Source: Citroniella saccharovorans (lineage in GTDB: Bacteria > Bacillota > Clostridia > Tissierellales > Peptoniphilaceae). Taken from it: a stretch of DNA of 64,000 nt. The notes under the pieces were generated by a model. It saw nothing but the letters and a program-made list of their open reading frames with translations, searched no databases and was not told the origin of the DNA. Made by a program: the position numbers and the translations under genes. Below, one piece after another: positions 48,837-58,334 of the stretch. The stretch's first letter is position 1, and every line of letters starts with the position of its first letter. The DNA lies in NCBI RefSeq assembly GCF_035481615.1, contig NZ_JAYKOT010000003.1:434001-498000 (forward strand), given 5' to 3'.

Positions 48837-49802
48837 ATGAAATTTAATAAAGTTGTATTACTTGGTGGCGGAGTTTTAGGAACTCAAATCGCACTTATTT
48901 CTGCTTATACAGGACACGATACTACAATTTGGCTAAGAAGTGAAGATTCAATTACTAGAACTGAACCCAAAATAAAAAACTATAGAGAAATGATGCTAAA
49001 TGATATAGAATTATCTAAGGAATTAATTAAAAATCCTTTAGGTCACTTACTTTATCCAAAGGGATTATTTAAAAGCTGGGATGGCATAACAGAAGAAAAG
49101 ATAGAAGAAATATTAAAAGAAGCTAAAATCAATCTTGAAAAAAATATTCATATTGAACTTGATTTAAGAAAAGCTTTAAAAGATGCTGATATTGTTATTG
49201 AAGCTATGGCTGAAAATGTAGATGCTAAAATTGAAATGTATAAACTTTGTTCAGATAAAATGGATGAAAAAACAATTCTATGTACAAATACATCAACTCT
49301 CCTTCCTTCAACATTTGCAAATTATACAGGAAGGGCTGAAAAATATATGGCACTACACTTTGCGAATGAAGTGTGGAGAAATAATACAGCTGAATGTATG
49401 GGACATGCTGGTACAGACGAGGAAATTTATAACAGGGTTGTAGAGTTTGCCGAAGAAATTAATATGATACCTATTAAGCTACACAAAGAACAGCCAGGTT
49501 ATATTTTAAATTCTTTACTTGTTCCTCTATTAGATGCAGGACTTGATTTATGGGTTAAGGGAGTAGCTGATCCAGAAATGATAGATTTGACTTGGAAGCT
49601 TGCTACTCACTCTCCAAAAGGACCATTTGAGATTATGGATATTGTTGGCTTAAAAACTGTATATAATATTTCTTGCATGAAAGAGGAAGCCAAAACTACA
49701 GGTTCCCTTATTCAAAAGCGTGTAGCTATGCTAAAAGAAAAGATAGATAAAAACGAGCTTGGAGTAAACTCTGGTAAAGGCTTTTATAATTACAAAAAGT
49801 AG
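48837..49802 (+). CDS. 3-hydroxyacyl-CoA dehydrogenase family protein
   Basis: A 321-residue NAD-dependent dehydrogenase with the Rossmann motif VVLLGGGVLGTQIALISAYTGHDTTIW at the N-terminus, ADIVIEAMAENVDAK, CTNTSTLLPSTFA and the catalytic-His segment LHFANEVWRNNTAE. The C-terminal helical domain has EQPGYILNSLLVPLLDAGLDL and SPKGPFEIMDIVGL. It aligns with the 3-hydroxybutyryl-CoA dehydrogenase group, but the usual HFFNP motif is HFANE here, as in a Firmicute subgroup of unclear substrate. No other fatty acid or butyrate genes are nearby, so a butyrate role is not supported by context. Confidence 0.85.
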   Translation: MKFNKVVLLGGGVLGTQIALISAYTGHDTTIWLRSEDSITRTEPKIKNYREMMLNDIELSKELIKNPLGHLLYPKGLFKSWDGITEEKIEEILKEAKINLEKNIHIELDLRKALKDADIVIEAMAENVDAKIEMYKLCSDKMDEKTILCTNTSTLLPSTFANYTGRAEKYMALHFANEVWRNNTAECMGHAGTDEEIYNRVVEFAEEINMIPIKLHKEQPGYILNSLLVPLLDAGLDLWVKGVADPEMIDLTWKLATHSPKGPFEIMDIVGLKTVYNISCMKEEAKTTGSLIQKRVAMLKEKIDKNELGVNSGKGFYNYKK

Positions 49803-49990
49803 AATTTAAATATTATTTTATTATAATTTTATATAAAGCTATTAACAATTTAAGTTTCTAAAAAGTATCTAATTATTAAAAATAATTGATGTATTTATAA
49901 GGAAGATTCTTCATAATAACAATTTTATTTACCTTTATTTCTTGCCTTTAGCATATAAAGATGTTACTCTTGAAGTAAAGGGAGGATATT

Positions 49991-50269
49991 ATGAATGATT
50001 TTGAATATTTGTTAAATTCAGAAATTGGTCTAGTTTTATTTGCTATAAATATAATGTTATTTTTAGTATATGGCTATGACAAGTTTAAATCTAAGATAAA
50101 TGGCTGGAGAGTATCTGAAAAATTTCTTTTGAGTCTTGGACTTTTTGGAGGTGGATTTGGAGGAATTTTGGGAATGTTAGCTTTTAGACATAAAACTAAA
50201 AAAACTTATTTCTATATTGTAAATTTTATAGGAATAGGAATATTTTTCTGGATTTTAAATAACTTATAA
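49991..50269 (+). CDS. DUF1294 family membrane protein
   Basis: A 92-residue protein with three transmembrane segments and the family pattern YGYDKFKSKINGWRVSEKFLL, then LFGGGFGGILGMLAFRHKTKK. Function is unknown. GGGAGG precedes the ATG. It faces the dihydrofolate reductase gene across a bidirectional terminator. Confidence 0.85.
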   Translation: MNDFEYLLNSEIGLVLFAINIMLFLVYGYDKFKSKINGWRVSEKFLLSLGLFGGGFGGILGMLAFRHKTKKTYFYIVNFIGIGIFFWILNNL

Positions 50270-50376
50270 TATAAAAATTTACTTTTAATTTATTTTATAT
50301 TTGCTATTTAGTAAAAATAGTTTTGAAAAAATTATTAAATGTATTTAAACTAAATTAAATATAATATTGTTAAACA

Positions 50377-50417
50377 AAAAATAGGAGATAATAAATATTT
50401 TATATCTCCTATTTTTT
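50377..50417. terminator. Bidirectional rho-independent terminator
   Basis: AAAAATAGGAGATA and TATCTCCTATTTTT form a long stem with A and T runs at its outer ends. It serves the DUF1294 gene on the + strand and folA on the - strand. Confidence 0.85.
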
Positions 50418-50426
50418 ATGAAATTA

Positions 50427-50930
50427 CTATTTTTTCTTTACACTATGATTTTTATATCTAGTAAAATAATATTTTATTCCTTCCCACTCATGAATTTCAC
50501 TTTTTTCTACCATTTCCCAATTTTCTTTTTGGTCTAAATTTGGGAAGTAAACATGAACATCTGAAAATGACTTTTCAATTTTAGTTACTATACATTCACT
50601 TGAATAATCTAATAATTTTTTATATATTGAAGCTCCTCCTATTACCATTAATTCATCACTTGGATATTTTTTAACTTCTTCTAAAAGCTCATCAATACTT
50701 CTAACAATTATTAAATCATCTCTATCTTCTAAACTTGAAGATATTACAATATTTCTTCTATTTTTTAGAGGCTTTGCACCAGGAAGTGAAAAAAGTGTAT
50801 TTTTCCCCATGATTACAGTTTTTCCTCTAGTTTGTTCTACAAAAAATTTCATATCATCTGGAATAGAAATTAACATATCATTATCTCTACCTATTCCCCA
50901 ATTTAAATCTACTGCGACTATTTGTTTCAT
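50427..50930 (-). CDS. folA: Dihydrofolate reductase
   Basis: Reduces dihydrofolate to tetrahydrofolate with NADPH. The 167-residue protein shows IVAVDLNWGIGRDNDMLISIPDDMKFFVEQTRGKTVIMGKNTL: the Met20-loop region WGIGRDNDML, the active-site acid in IPDDMKFF and the NADPH-binding TVIMGKNTL. LMVIGGASIYKKLLD follows. It starts about 110 bases from aroB in the opposite direction. The divergent operon makes chorismate and p-aminobenzoate, precursors of the folate that this enzyme reduces. Confidence 0.94.
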   Translation of the reverse strand: MKQIVAVDLNWGIGRDNDMLISIPDDMKFFVEQTRGKTVIMGKNTLFSLPGAKPLKNRRNIVISSSLEDRDDLIIVRSIDELLEEVKKYPSDELMVIGGASIYKKLLDYSSECIVTKIEKSFSDVHVYFPNLDQKENWEMVEKSEIHEWEGIKYYFTRYKNHSVKKK

Positions 50931-51041
50931 AAAGTCCCCCTTTTAATAATCTACTTTATATATACCCTATATTCTTTTTAAAGTTTATCTAAAAAATAAT
51001 ATATGATAAAATAAATATATGTTAATAATTAGAGGTTAGAC

Positions 51042-52076
51042 ATGAGGATTAATATTTTAAAAAATAATTATTATATAGATATTGTAAATAATGAGGATAA
51101 TAAACTAAGGTCTTATCTTGCTTCTTTTCCCAAGTCAAGATTTCTACTATTAAGTGACGATAATGTTTATAGAATTTATAAAGATAGAATTAGAAAAATT
51201 TTAGATGGACTAGGATTTGAAGTATTTATTATAGAGCAGGGAGAGCATTCAAAGTCAATAGAAAATTACACTAAGATAAATAAATTTTTACTTGAAAAAA
51301 ATTTCACTAGGTCAGATAAAATTATTGCTTTTGGTGGAGGAGTAGTTGGAGATTTGGGAGGATTTGTAGCATCAACCTACCTTAGAGGAATTGATCTTAT
51401 TTCTATTCCAACAAGTCTTCTTGCTATGGTTGATTCTTCTGTAGGCGGGAAAAATGGAGTTAATTTTTTAGGCCTTAAAAATCAAATTGGCACATTTTAT
51501 TTTCCAAAAATAGTTTATATTGACACAAGCTTTTTAGATACTTTGGATGAAAGAAATATGAGAAATGGTTTTACTGAAATATTTAAAGCAAGTCTTTTAT
51601 CTGATAAAGAATTTTATTATTATTTAAAGAATACCAATGATTTAGATTTTGAAAAAGTTATAAAAAGGGCAATCGAAATTAAGTTAAGCTTTGTAGAAAA
51701 TGATGAATTTGATAATGGAAAAAGGCAAATGTTAAATCTAGGACATACCTTGGGACATGCTTTAGAAGCTCTATCCAAAGGAGAATTAAATCATGGTGAG
51801 AGTGTTGCTATTGGAATGGCTTATATGACGAAGCTAGCAAATTGTTTGGGTTTAGGTAAAAAAGATTTGGAAGATGAACTAATAGAAACTTTTTCAAAAT
51901 ATAAAATACCTACAAATTATAAATTTTCTTCTAGTCAAGTTATAGATTTAATTAGACATGACAAAAAAATTAAAGATAATATGATAAATTTAATTATTCC
52001 AATTGAAGTTGGTAGGGCAGTTCAAAAAAAAGTTTCGATTGAAGAATTAGAGAAATTACTAAATATGGTAAGTTAA
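51042..52076 (+). CDS. aroB: 3-dehydroquinate synthase
   Basis: Second step of the shikimate pathway: converts DAHP to 3-dehydroquinate with NAD and a divalent metal. The 344-residue protein carries IEQGEHSKSIENY, FGGGVVGDLGGFVASTYLRG, the PTSLLAMVDSSVGGKNGVN block and the metal ligands in LGHTLGHALEAL and LNHGESVAIGM. It is the first gene of the aro/pab operon; the next gene starts one base after its stop. The ribosome binding site AGAGG is weak compared with others in the window. Confidence 0.95.
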   Translation: MRINILKNNYYIDIVNNEDNKLRSYLASFPKSRFLLLSDDNVYRIYKDRIRKILDGLGFEVFIIEQGEHSKSIENYTKINKFLLEKNFTRSDKIIAFGGGVVGDLGGFVASTYLRGIDLISIPTSLLAMVDSSVGGKNGVNFLGLKNQIGTFYFPKIVYIDTSFLDTLDERNMRNGFTEIFKASLLSDKEFYYYLKNTNDLDFEKVIKRAIEIKLSFVENDEFDNGKRQMLNLGHTLGHALEALSKGELNHGESVAIGMAYMTKLANCLGLGKKDLEDELIETFSKYKIPTNYKFSSSQVIDLIRHDKKIKDNMINLIIPIEVGRAVQKKVSIEELEKLLNMVS

Positions 52077-52077
52077 T

Positions 52078-53314
52078 ATGGATAGGATTATTTATAATAG
52101 TAAATTAAATGGAAGTATAAGGGCGATTACATCAAAGTCTTTTGCCCATAGAGCAATATTTTGTGCACTTCTTGCTAAGGAAGAGTCAAGATTAATAATA
52201 AATGATTTATCCCAGGATATTGAAAGTTCTCTTAATGCTATAGAAAAATTGGGTGCGAAAATTATTGTAAATGGAAATAATTATAGAATAATTCCACCCA
52301 AATCTTACAAGGACAATATTAAGATAAATGTTTCTGAAAGTGGAACAAGTTTAAGATTTTTAATCCCTATAATTGCTATTTTAGGTCTAAATGCAAAAAT
52401 AATTAGGAAGGGAACTTTAATTTCTAGAAGTAACTCAGTTTACTTTGATTTGCTTCCGAGGCACGGGGTTAGTATTAAAGAAAATGGCGATTCAATTTTG
52501 CTTTCAGGAAAATTAAGGGGTTTTGATTTTTCAGTTAGAGGGGATATTTCCTCTCAATTTATTTCTGGACTACTTATTGCATGTGGATTTACTGAGGATC
52601 CTATTAAAATTAATTTACTAACTCACTTAGAATCTAAACCCTATGTAGATATGACTATAGATGTGATGGAAAAGTTTGGAGTAAAAGTTTTATTTAAAGA
52701 AAATTCTTATTTTTCAAAGGGAAGTTTTAAAAAAGCTTTTTTAGAAGTTGAAGGTGATTGGAGCAATAGTTTGTTCTTTCTAGGGACAGGCGTAGAAGTT
52801 TTAGGACTTAACAAAGATTCAGTTCAGGGAGATAAGATGGCTTTAAATTATCTAAAAACTCTTAGCTATGAAAATGTATCGAGTAGAGGCTACAAATTAG
52901 AAAAAAATTGGCAATGAAGAAAAGGCAAGAATATTAGATGCTAAAGATATGCCAGATACAGTTCCAATTTTAGCAGTTTTTTCAGCTCTATCAAAAAGTC
53001 ATACAAAAGTTATCAATATAAAAAGACTAGCTTTAAAAGAAAGTAATAGGATAAAATCCACTATTGAAATGCTAGAAAGATTTGGTGTTAAGGTTATAGA
53101 AGATGAAAATTCATTTTCTTTTTACGGGATTGAGACTTTAAAAGGATGTGAAATAAATTCTTATAATGATCATAGAATAGCTATGGCTGCTGCTATAGGT
53201 GCTACTTTTGCTGATGGACCTGTTATAATAAAAAATAGTCAGTCTGTGGAAAAATCGTATAAAAATTTTTTTGAAGACTTTAAAAGTTTAGGAGGTAGGG
53301 CTGATGTCATTTAG
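52078..53314 (+). CDS. aroA: EPSP synthase (3-phosphoshikimate 1-carboxyvinyltransferase), frameshifted
   Basis: Transfers the enolpyruvyl group of PEP to shikimate-3-phosphate. The N-terminal half has SKSFAHRAIFCALLA, the SESGTSLRFLIPI motif and GDISSQFISGLLIA; the second half has MPDTVPILAVFSALS, KESNRIKSTIEMLERFG and the NDHRIAMAAAIG motif. The frame breaks in the A7 run at 52901-52907. Removing one A joins YKLEK to IGNEEKARILDA and gives 411 residues, slightly short of but normal for the family. Being in the middle of an otherwise complete pathway operon, it is very probably functional in the organism. It overlaps aroC by 11 bases. Confidence 0.9.
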
Positions 53315-54389
53315 TTTTGGTAAAAATTTTAGGATTAGCATATTTGGTCAGTCACATTCAAAGGAGATAGGAGTTGTAATAGATGGACTTAAGGCTGGCT
53401 ACAGAATAAACTATTCTTTAATAAAAGAAAATTTAATGAGAAGAAGACCAGGAAAAAATTCTATATCAAGCCCAAGAAAAGAAAATGATGAATTTGAAAT
53501 TGTTTCTGGAGAAGTCGATGGAATAAGCTGCGAAGCTCCTCTTTGTATTAAAATTAAAAATAAAGATCAAAAAAGCTCTGACTATGATAATATTATTGAC
53601 AGGCCAAGGCCATCCCATGCTGATTATCCTGCATTTATTAAATATAATTCTCATAATGATATTAGAGGTGGTGGAAGTTTTTCTGGAAGAATGACTGCTC
53701 CTCTTGTAATTGCTGGCTCTATTGCTGAGGACATTTTAAGAGAAAAAAATATAAGAATATTTAGTAGAATAAAAAGCATAAAGGATATAGAGGATAAAAA
53801 ATTAGAATATAAGGACTTAGAATTAGAATCTTTAGAATATTTAAAGAAAAAAGATTTTCCAGTAATAGATGATGATGCTGGAGATGAAATGATAAAGTTA
53901 ATTGAAGAGTATAGGGAGAAGAAAGATTCACTTGGAGGACTTGTAGAAGTTTTTGTACTGGGAATGCCAGTTGGTGTTGGTGAGCCTTTTTTTGATTCTC
54001 TTGAGTCTGTTATTGCTAAGGGAGTTTTTTCCATACCTTCAGTTAAGGGACTTGAATTTGGAGAGGGCTTTAATTCTGCAAAAATGACTGGTTCTACTCA
54101 CAATGACCCTTATATAGTTAAGAATGGAAGGGTTATTACTAAGACTAATCATCATGGAGGAATTATTGGAGGACTTTCTACTTCCATGCCTATTTATTAT
54201 ACAGTAGCTATCAAACCAACAAGCTCTATAGGAATAATTCAGGACACAATTTCACTTAAAAATTTATCCAATGAGAAATTATTGATTGAAGGAAGGCATG
54301 ATCCATGTATAGTTCCTAGAGCTCTAGTTGCAATTGAGATGATAAGTGCTATTTGTATATTAGATTTATTAATGGAGTTTGAAAAATGA
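53304..54389 (+). CDS. aroC: Chorismate synthase
   Basis: Converts EPSP to chorismate using reduced FMN. The 361-residue protein begins FGKNFRISIFGQSHSKEIG, followed by RRPGKNSISSPRKENDEFEI and the DIRGGGSFSGRMTAPLVIAG block; GRHDPCIVPRALVAIEM near the C-terminus is the family signature. Overlaps of 11 bases with aroA and 4 bases with the next gene show tight coupling. Confidence 0.95.
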   Translation: MSFSFGKNFRISIFGQSHSKEIGVVIDGLKAGYRINYSLIKENLMRRRPGKNSISSPRKENDEFEIVSGEVDGISCEAPLCIKIKNKDQKSSDYDNIIDRPRPSHADYPAFIKYNSHNDIRGGGSFSGRMTAPLVIAGSIAEDILREKNIRIFSRIKSIKDIEDKKLEYKDLELESLEYLKKKDFPVIDDDAGDEMIKLIEEYREKKDSLGGLVEVFVLGMPVGVGEPFFDSLESVIAKGVFSIPSVKGLEFGEGFNSAKMTGSTHNDPYIVKNGRVITKTNHHGGIIGGLSTSMPIYYTVAIKPTSSIGIIQDTISLKNLSNEKLLIEGRHDPCIVPRALVAIEMISAICILDLLMEFEK

Positions 54390-55882
54390 GAAAACTTGAT
54401 GAGTTAAGAAATGAACTTGATAGGATAGATGATAATATAGCTAAACTAATAAATTCTAGAATGGAGATTGTAGAAGAAGTTTCTAGATATAAATTAGAAA
54501 ATAACACTAATACATCTGATTCGAAAAGGAAATTAGACATTATAAAAAGACTTAAATGTAATTCTAAAGAAGAGTACAAGACCATAATTGAAGAAATATA
54601 CAAGGAGATTTTTAGAGAGAGCGAGAAATTTATAGAAAATTATAAAAATAATCATTTTTTATATGGATTAATAGGAGAAAATCTTGGCCATAGCTGGTCT
54701 AAAGAAATTCATAGTGAAATAGCTAGCTACAAATACTACTTAAAAAATATAAATAAAAATGATTTATTAGACTTCTTTAAAGAGAGAAAATTTAAGGGAA
54801 TAAATGTAACTATGCCATATAAGATTGATTGCATAAAATATTTAGACAAAATAGATATAGATGCAGAAAATATAGGTGCTGTAAATACTATCGTAAATGA
54901 AGAGGGAGTCTTAACTGGATATAATACTGATCTTTATGGATTTGAGGATAGCCTAAAATATTTTTCATATAGTCTAAAGAATAAAAAAGTATTAATCTTG
55001 GGCTCTGGTGGTGCAAGTAAAATGGTTAGCGAGGCTCTAAAAAGAGCTGGCGTAAGTAAATTTCAGGTAATTAGTAGATTTTCATGGCCAAGCTACGAAG
55101 ATTTAGATAATTTTTTAGATTACAATGTAATTATAAATACCTCGCCAGTTGGTATGTACCCAAACAATATGGAAAGCTTAATTGACCTATCAAAATTTTC
55201 TAACTTAGATTTTGTCTACGATTTAATTTATAATCCATATAAGACAAAGCTTATTTTAGATGCTGAAAAAATAGGAGTGAAAGCAGTTTCAGGTCTATAT
55301 ATGCTAGTAGCTCAAGCTTATTATGCTAGTGAACTTTTTTTAAATAAAAAAATTGAAAAAAATAAAATATCTGAATGCTACAAGAAAATTCTTCTAAGTA
55401 AAAGAAATATTTGCTTAGTTGGTATGCCAGGATCTGGAAAATCTACTATGGGGAAAATATTAGCAGAGACTTTAAATAGAAGCCTTTATGATATTGATAT
55501 TATGATAGAGGAAAAAGAGGGTATTTCTATTTCAGAGATTTTTGAAAAATTTGGAGAAGAATACTTTAGAAAAGCTGAAACTGAAATTCTTAGAGAAATA
55601 TCAAAGGAAAGTGGAGCTATTATTGCTAGCGGAGGAGGCTCTATATTAAAAGAAGTCAATAGGGACTTAATTAGGCAAAATTCATTTGTAATTTTTTTAG
55701 ATAGGCCCTTAGAAAAATTAGAAAGAGTAGGTAGACCACTTTCAAAAGAGCCTAAGTCTTTAGAGAAACTTTTTTCTGAAAGATATTTAATATATAAAGA
55801 AATTTCTGATTTAAGAGTTTCTGTAGTTGAAAATAAGGAAGAATGTTTGAAAAAAATATTGGAAGGATTAAAAATAGATTGA
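54386..55882 (+). CDS. Trifunctional fusion: chorismate mutase domain, shikimate dehydrogenase, shikimate kinase
   Basis: A 498-residue fusion. Residues 1-85 are an AroQ-type chorismate mutase domain (LDELRNELDRIDDNIAKLI) with Arg8, Arg25 and Lys36 conserved. The Glu that corresponds to E52 of the E. coli enzyme is Lys49, so activity is doubtful. Residues about 90-345 are shikimate dehydrogenase AroE with GENLGHSWSKEIHSE, catalytic Lys in NVTMPYKIDCIKY, GYNTDLYGFEDSL and the Rossmann loop LGSGGASKMV. Residues about 345-498 are shikimate kinase AroK with P-loop VGMPGSGKSTMGKIL, YDIDIMIEE, EEYFRKAETEIL and ASGGGSILKE. The stop overlaps the start of the next gene. Confidence 0.92.
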   Translation: MRKLDELRNELDRIDDNIAKLINSRMEIVEEVSRYKLENNTNTSDSKRKLDIIKRLKCNSKEEYKTIIEEIYKEIFRESEKFIENYKNNHFLYGLIGENLGHSWSKEIHSEIASYKYYLKNINKNDLLDFFKERKFKGINVTMPYKIDCIKYLDKIDIDAENIGAVNTIVNEEGVLTGYNTDLYGFEDSLKYFSYSLKNKKVLILGSGGASKMVSEALKRAGVSKFQVISRFSWPSYEDLDNFLDYNVIINTSPVGMYPNNMESLIDLSKFSNLDFVYDLIYNPYKTKLILDAEKIGVKAVSGLYMLVAQAYYASELFLNKKIEKNKISECYKKILLSKRNICLVGMPGSGKSTMGKILAETLNRSLYDIDIMIEEKEGISISEIFEKFGEEYFRKAETEILREISKESGAIIASGGGSILKEVNRDLIRQNSFVIFLDRPLEKLERVGRPLSKEPKSLEKLFSERYLIYKEISDLRVSVVENKEECLKKILEGLKID

Positions 55883-58326
55883 AAATTTTAGTAATTAATG
55901 GACCAAATATAAATATGCTTGGTATTAGGGAGAAAAGCATTTATGGAGAAGAAAGTTTTGAAGACCTTCTATCTCTATTAAAAAAATTGGAACTTGAATA
56001 TAATATTGAAATTGATCAATTTCAATCGAATTTTGAGGGAGAAATAATAGAAAAAATACAAAGTGCATATAAAAAATATGATGGTTTAGTTATAAATCCT
56101 GCTGGTTTTACTCATACAAGCATAGCTATTTTAGATGCACTTAAAGCAGTAGAGATTCCTACAGTTGAAGTTCATATATCTGATCTTTCTAAAAGAGAAG
56201 ATTTTAGAAAAAAATCTTTTATAAGTAAGTATGCTATAAAGACTATTACTGGACATGGGATAGATGGTTATAGAGAAGCGATTCTATTTTTAAAAGATAA
56301 TAAAATAAAAAGAAAGTTAAAAGGACTTATCGTAGACAATTATGACTCATATACTTATAATCTCTACCAATTGGTAGCTGAAGTAAGTGGCAATAAGCCT
56401 TTAGTTGTAAAAAACGATGAGATTAGCTATGAAGAAGTTAAAGAGCTTGATCCAGATTATATTATTATATCCCCTGGTCCAGGTAGTCCAGAAAATGAAA
56501 AAGATTTTGGGGTTTGTAGGGAGATTATAGAAAAGAGTGACAAAGCGATTCTTGGAATTTGTTTGGGACATCAGGGAATTTATCTATTAAATGGTGGCAA
56601 AATTTCAAGGGCAAATGAGCCTATGCATGGTAGACTAAGCAAAGTTTATCATAATAAGAAAGGATTATTTAAGGGAATAGAAGATGGATTTAAGGTAACA
56701 AGATATCATTCTCTGGTTTGTGAAAATAAAGAATTAGAAAATATTAGAATTGATGCTCTAAGTGAGGATGGGGTTGTTATGGCAATATCTCATAAGTATA
56801 AACCAATTTACGGTCTTCAATTTCATCCAGAGTCTATAGCGAGTGAATTTGGAGAAAAATTAATTCAAAATTTTTTATCTATTTGTAATGAACATTATAA
56901 AAAAGATTCTTTAGAATATAGAATAATTGATTCATCTTTTGATACAGCTACTCTTTACCAAAAATTAAAAAAAATAGATGATAAAATTCTATGGCTTGAT
57001 TCTTCAAGATTAGAAGATAATCAGTCTAATTTTTCAATCTTTGGAATAGTTGGAGAAAAAAGAGGACATATTTTAAAATATGATGTAGATAAAAGAGAAG
57101 TTACAAAAATCTATAAGGACAAAAGAGATAAAGAAACATTTCACACCGATATATTTACCTATCTAAAGGAAAATAGGATAAGGTGGGAGAATAAAAAAGA
57201 GTTACCATTTGATTTTCAGCTGGGATATATTGGATATTTTGCTTATGAATTAAAAAAAGATACTGAAAATGTGATAAACACAAAATCTTTTCCCTACCCA
57301 GATGCCTACTTATCATATGTAGATAGGGCTATTGTTTATGATCACAAAAATAAAAAATTATATATTCTATATTACAAGGATGATTTAGAATTTTTTGTTT
57401 TAGTTAAGGATGCTTTAAATTCACGGGTTGATGAAAAAAAACCCAAAGAAAAGAGAAATTTTCCAAAATTAAATTTTGTAAAAAATAGAAAAGAATATAT
57501 TGATGATATAGAAATTATCAAAGAAGAGATTAGAAAGGGCGAAACTTACGAAGTTTGTCTAACTAATAGGCTAGATATACATGATAGTATAGATGGACTT
57601 TCTTATTATCTTGAACTTAGGGATAAATCTCCAGGACAATATAGTGCATATTTGCCACTAGATGAATTTAAGATTGCATCCTCTTCAATGGAAAGATTTA
57701 TTAAACTTGATAGGAATAATATTGTAAGTACAAAACCAATTAAGGGTACTATAAGAAGGGGAATTAGTCCAGAAGAAGATAAAAAATTAATTGAAAAACT
57801 AAGGACAGATGAAAAAACTAGATCAGAAAATCTTATGATAGTTGATTTACTAAGAAATGATTTGGGTAAATTTTGCGTGGTAGGGTCTGTTAAGGTTGAG
57901 AAGCTTATGGATGTTGAAAGTTATAAAACTCTTCATCAGCTAGTAACTACAATTTCTGGAAAACTTATGACAGAGATGGACTCAATTGATGTATTAGAAA
58001 AAACTTTTCCAGGTGGGTCTATGACAGGAAGTCCTAAAAAGAGGACTTTAGAGATTATTGATAAGTTAGAAAATATACCTAGAGGCGTTTATTCTGGAAC
58101 GATCGGATATATTTCAAATAATTCCTCCATGGATTTTAATATAGTTATTAGGACTACAATCATTGAAAAAGACCTTGCAACAATTGGTCTAGGTGGAGCT
58201 ATAATTTTACTATCAGATGATGAGGATGAATTTGATGAGGTAGTTTTAAAGGCTAAAGGTTCTCTTTTAGCTTTGAAAGCATATTATAACAATGATGATA
58301 ATATTTTTATAGAGGGAAGTAATTAA
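55879..58326 (+). CDS. Trifunctional fusion: type II dehydroquinase, PabA and PabB
   Basis: An 815-residue fusion. Residues 1-140 are AroQ-type 3-dehydroquinate dehydratase (ILVINGPNINMLGIREKSIYG, NPAGFTHTSIAI, VEVHISDLSKREDFR). Residues about 145-340 are a class I glutamine amidotransferase like PabA/TrpG (ISPGPGSPENEKD, Cys in LGICLGHQGIYL, HPES). Residues about 350-805 are the aminodeoxychorismate synthase component I: TKPIKGTIRRG, whose PIKGT Lys marks PabB and not TrpE, then SENLMIVDLLRNDLG and TFPGGSMTGSPKKRTLEI. The start is set at the TTG 55879, after GGAAGGA, overlapping the upstream stop; an upstream ATG at 55843 lies inside aroK. It makes 4-amino-4-deoxychorismate. Confidence 0.92.
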   Translation: MKILVINGPNINMLGIREKSIYGEESFEDLLSLLKKLELEYNIEIDQFQSNFEGEIIEKIQSAYKKYDGLVINPAGFTHTSIAILDALKAVEIPTVEVHISDLSKREDFRKKSFISKYAIKTITGHGIDGYREAILFLKDNKIKRKLKGLIVDNYDSYTYNLYQLVAEVSGNKPLVVKNDEISYEEVKELDPDYIIISPGPGSPENEKDFGVCREIIEKSDKAILGICLGHQGIYLLNGGKISRANEPMHGRLSKVYHNKKGLFKGIEDGFKVTRYHSLVCENKELENIRIDALSEDGVVMAISHKYKPIYGLQFHPESIASEFGEKLIQNFLSICNEHYKKDSLEYRIIDSSFDTATLYQKLKKIDDKILWLDSSRLEDNQSNFSIFGIVGEKRGHILKYDVDKREVTKIYKDKRDKETFHTDIFTYLKENRIRWENKKELPFDFQLGYIGYFAYELKKDTENVINTKSFPYPDAYLSYVDRAIVYDHKNKKLYILYYKDDLEFFVLVKDALNSRVDEKKPKEKRNFPKLNFVKNRKEYIDDIEIIKEEIRKGETYEVCLTNRLDIHDSIDGLSYYLELRDKSPGQYSAYLPLDEFKIASSSMERFIKLDRNNIVSTKPIKGTIRRGISPEEDKKLIEKLRTDEKTRSENLMIVDLLRNDLGKFCVVGSVKVEKLMDVESYKTLHQLVTTISGKLMTEMDSIDVLEKTFPGGSMTGSPKKRTLEIIDKLENIPRGVYSGTIGYISNNSSMDFNIVIRTTIIEKDLATIGLGGAIILLSDDEDEFDEVVLKAKGSLLALKAYYNNDDNIFIEGSN

Positions 58327-58334
58327 GAGTAGAT

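Noticed and set aside
49222..49443. Second frame inside the hydroxyacyl-CoA dehydrogenase gene
   Set aside because: It is an overlapping shadow frame with no family resemblance, inside a clearly conserved enzyme.
55879..58326. Anthranilate synthase (TrpG-TrpE) as identity of the amidotransferase fusion
   Set aside because: The active-site segment reads PIKGT, with the PabB-type Lys, where anthranilate synthases have Ala, and an aminodeoxychorismate lyase gene follows.
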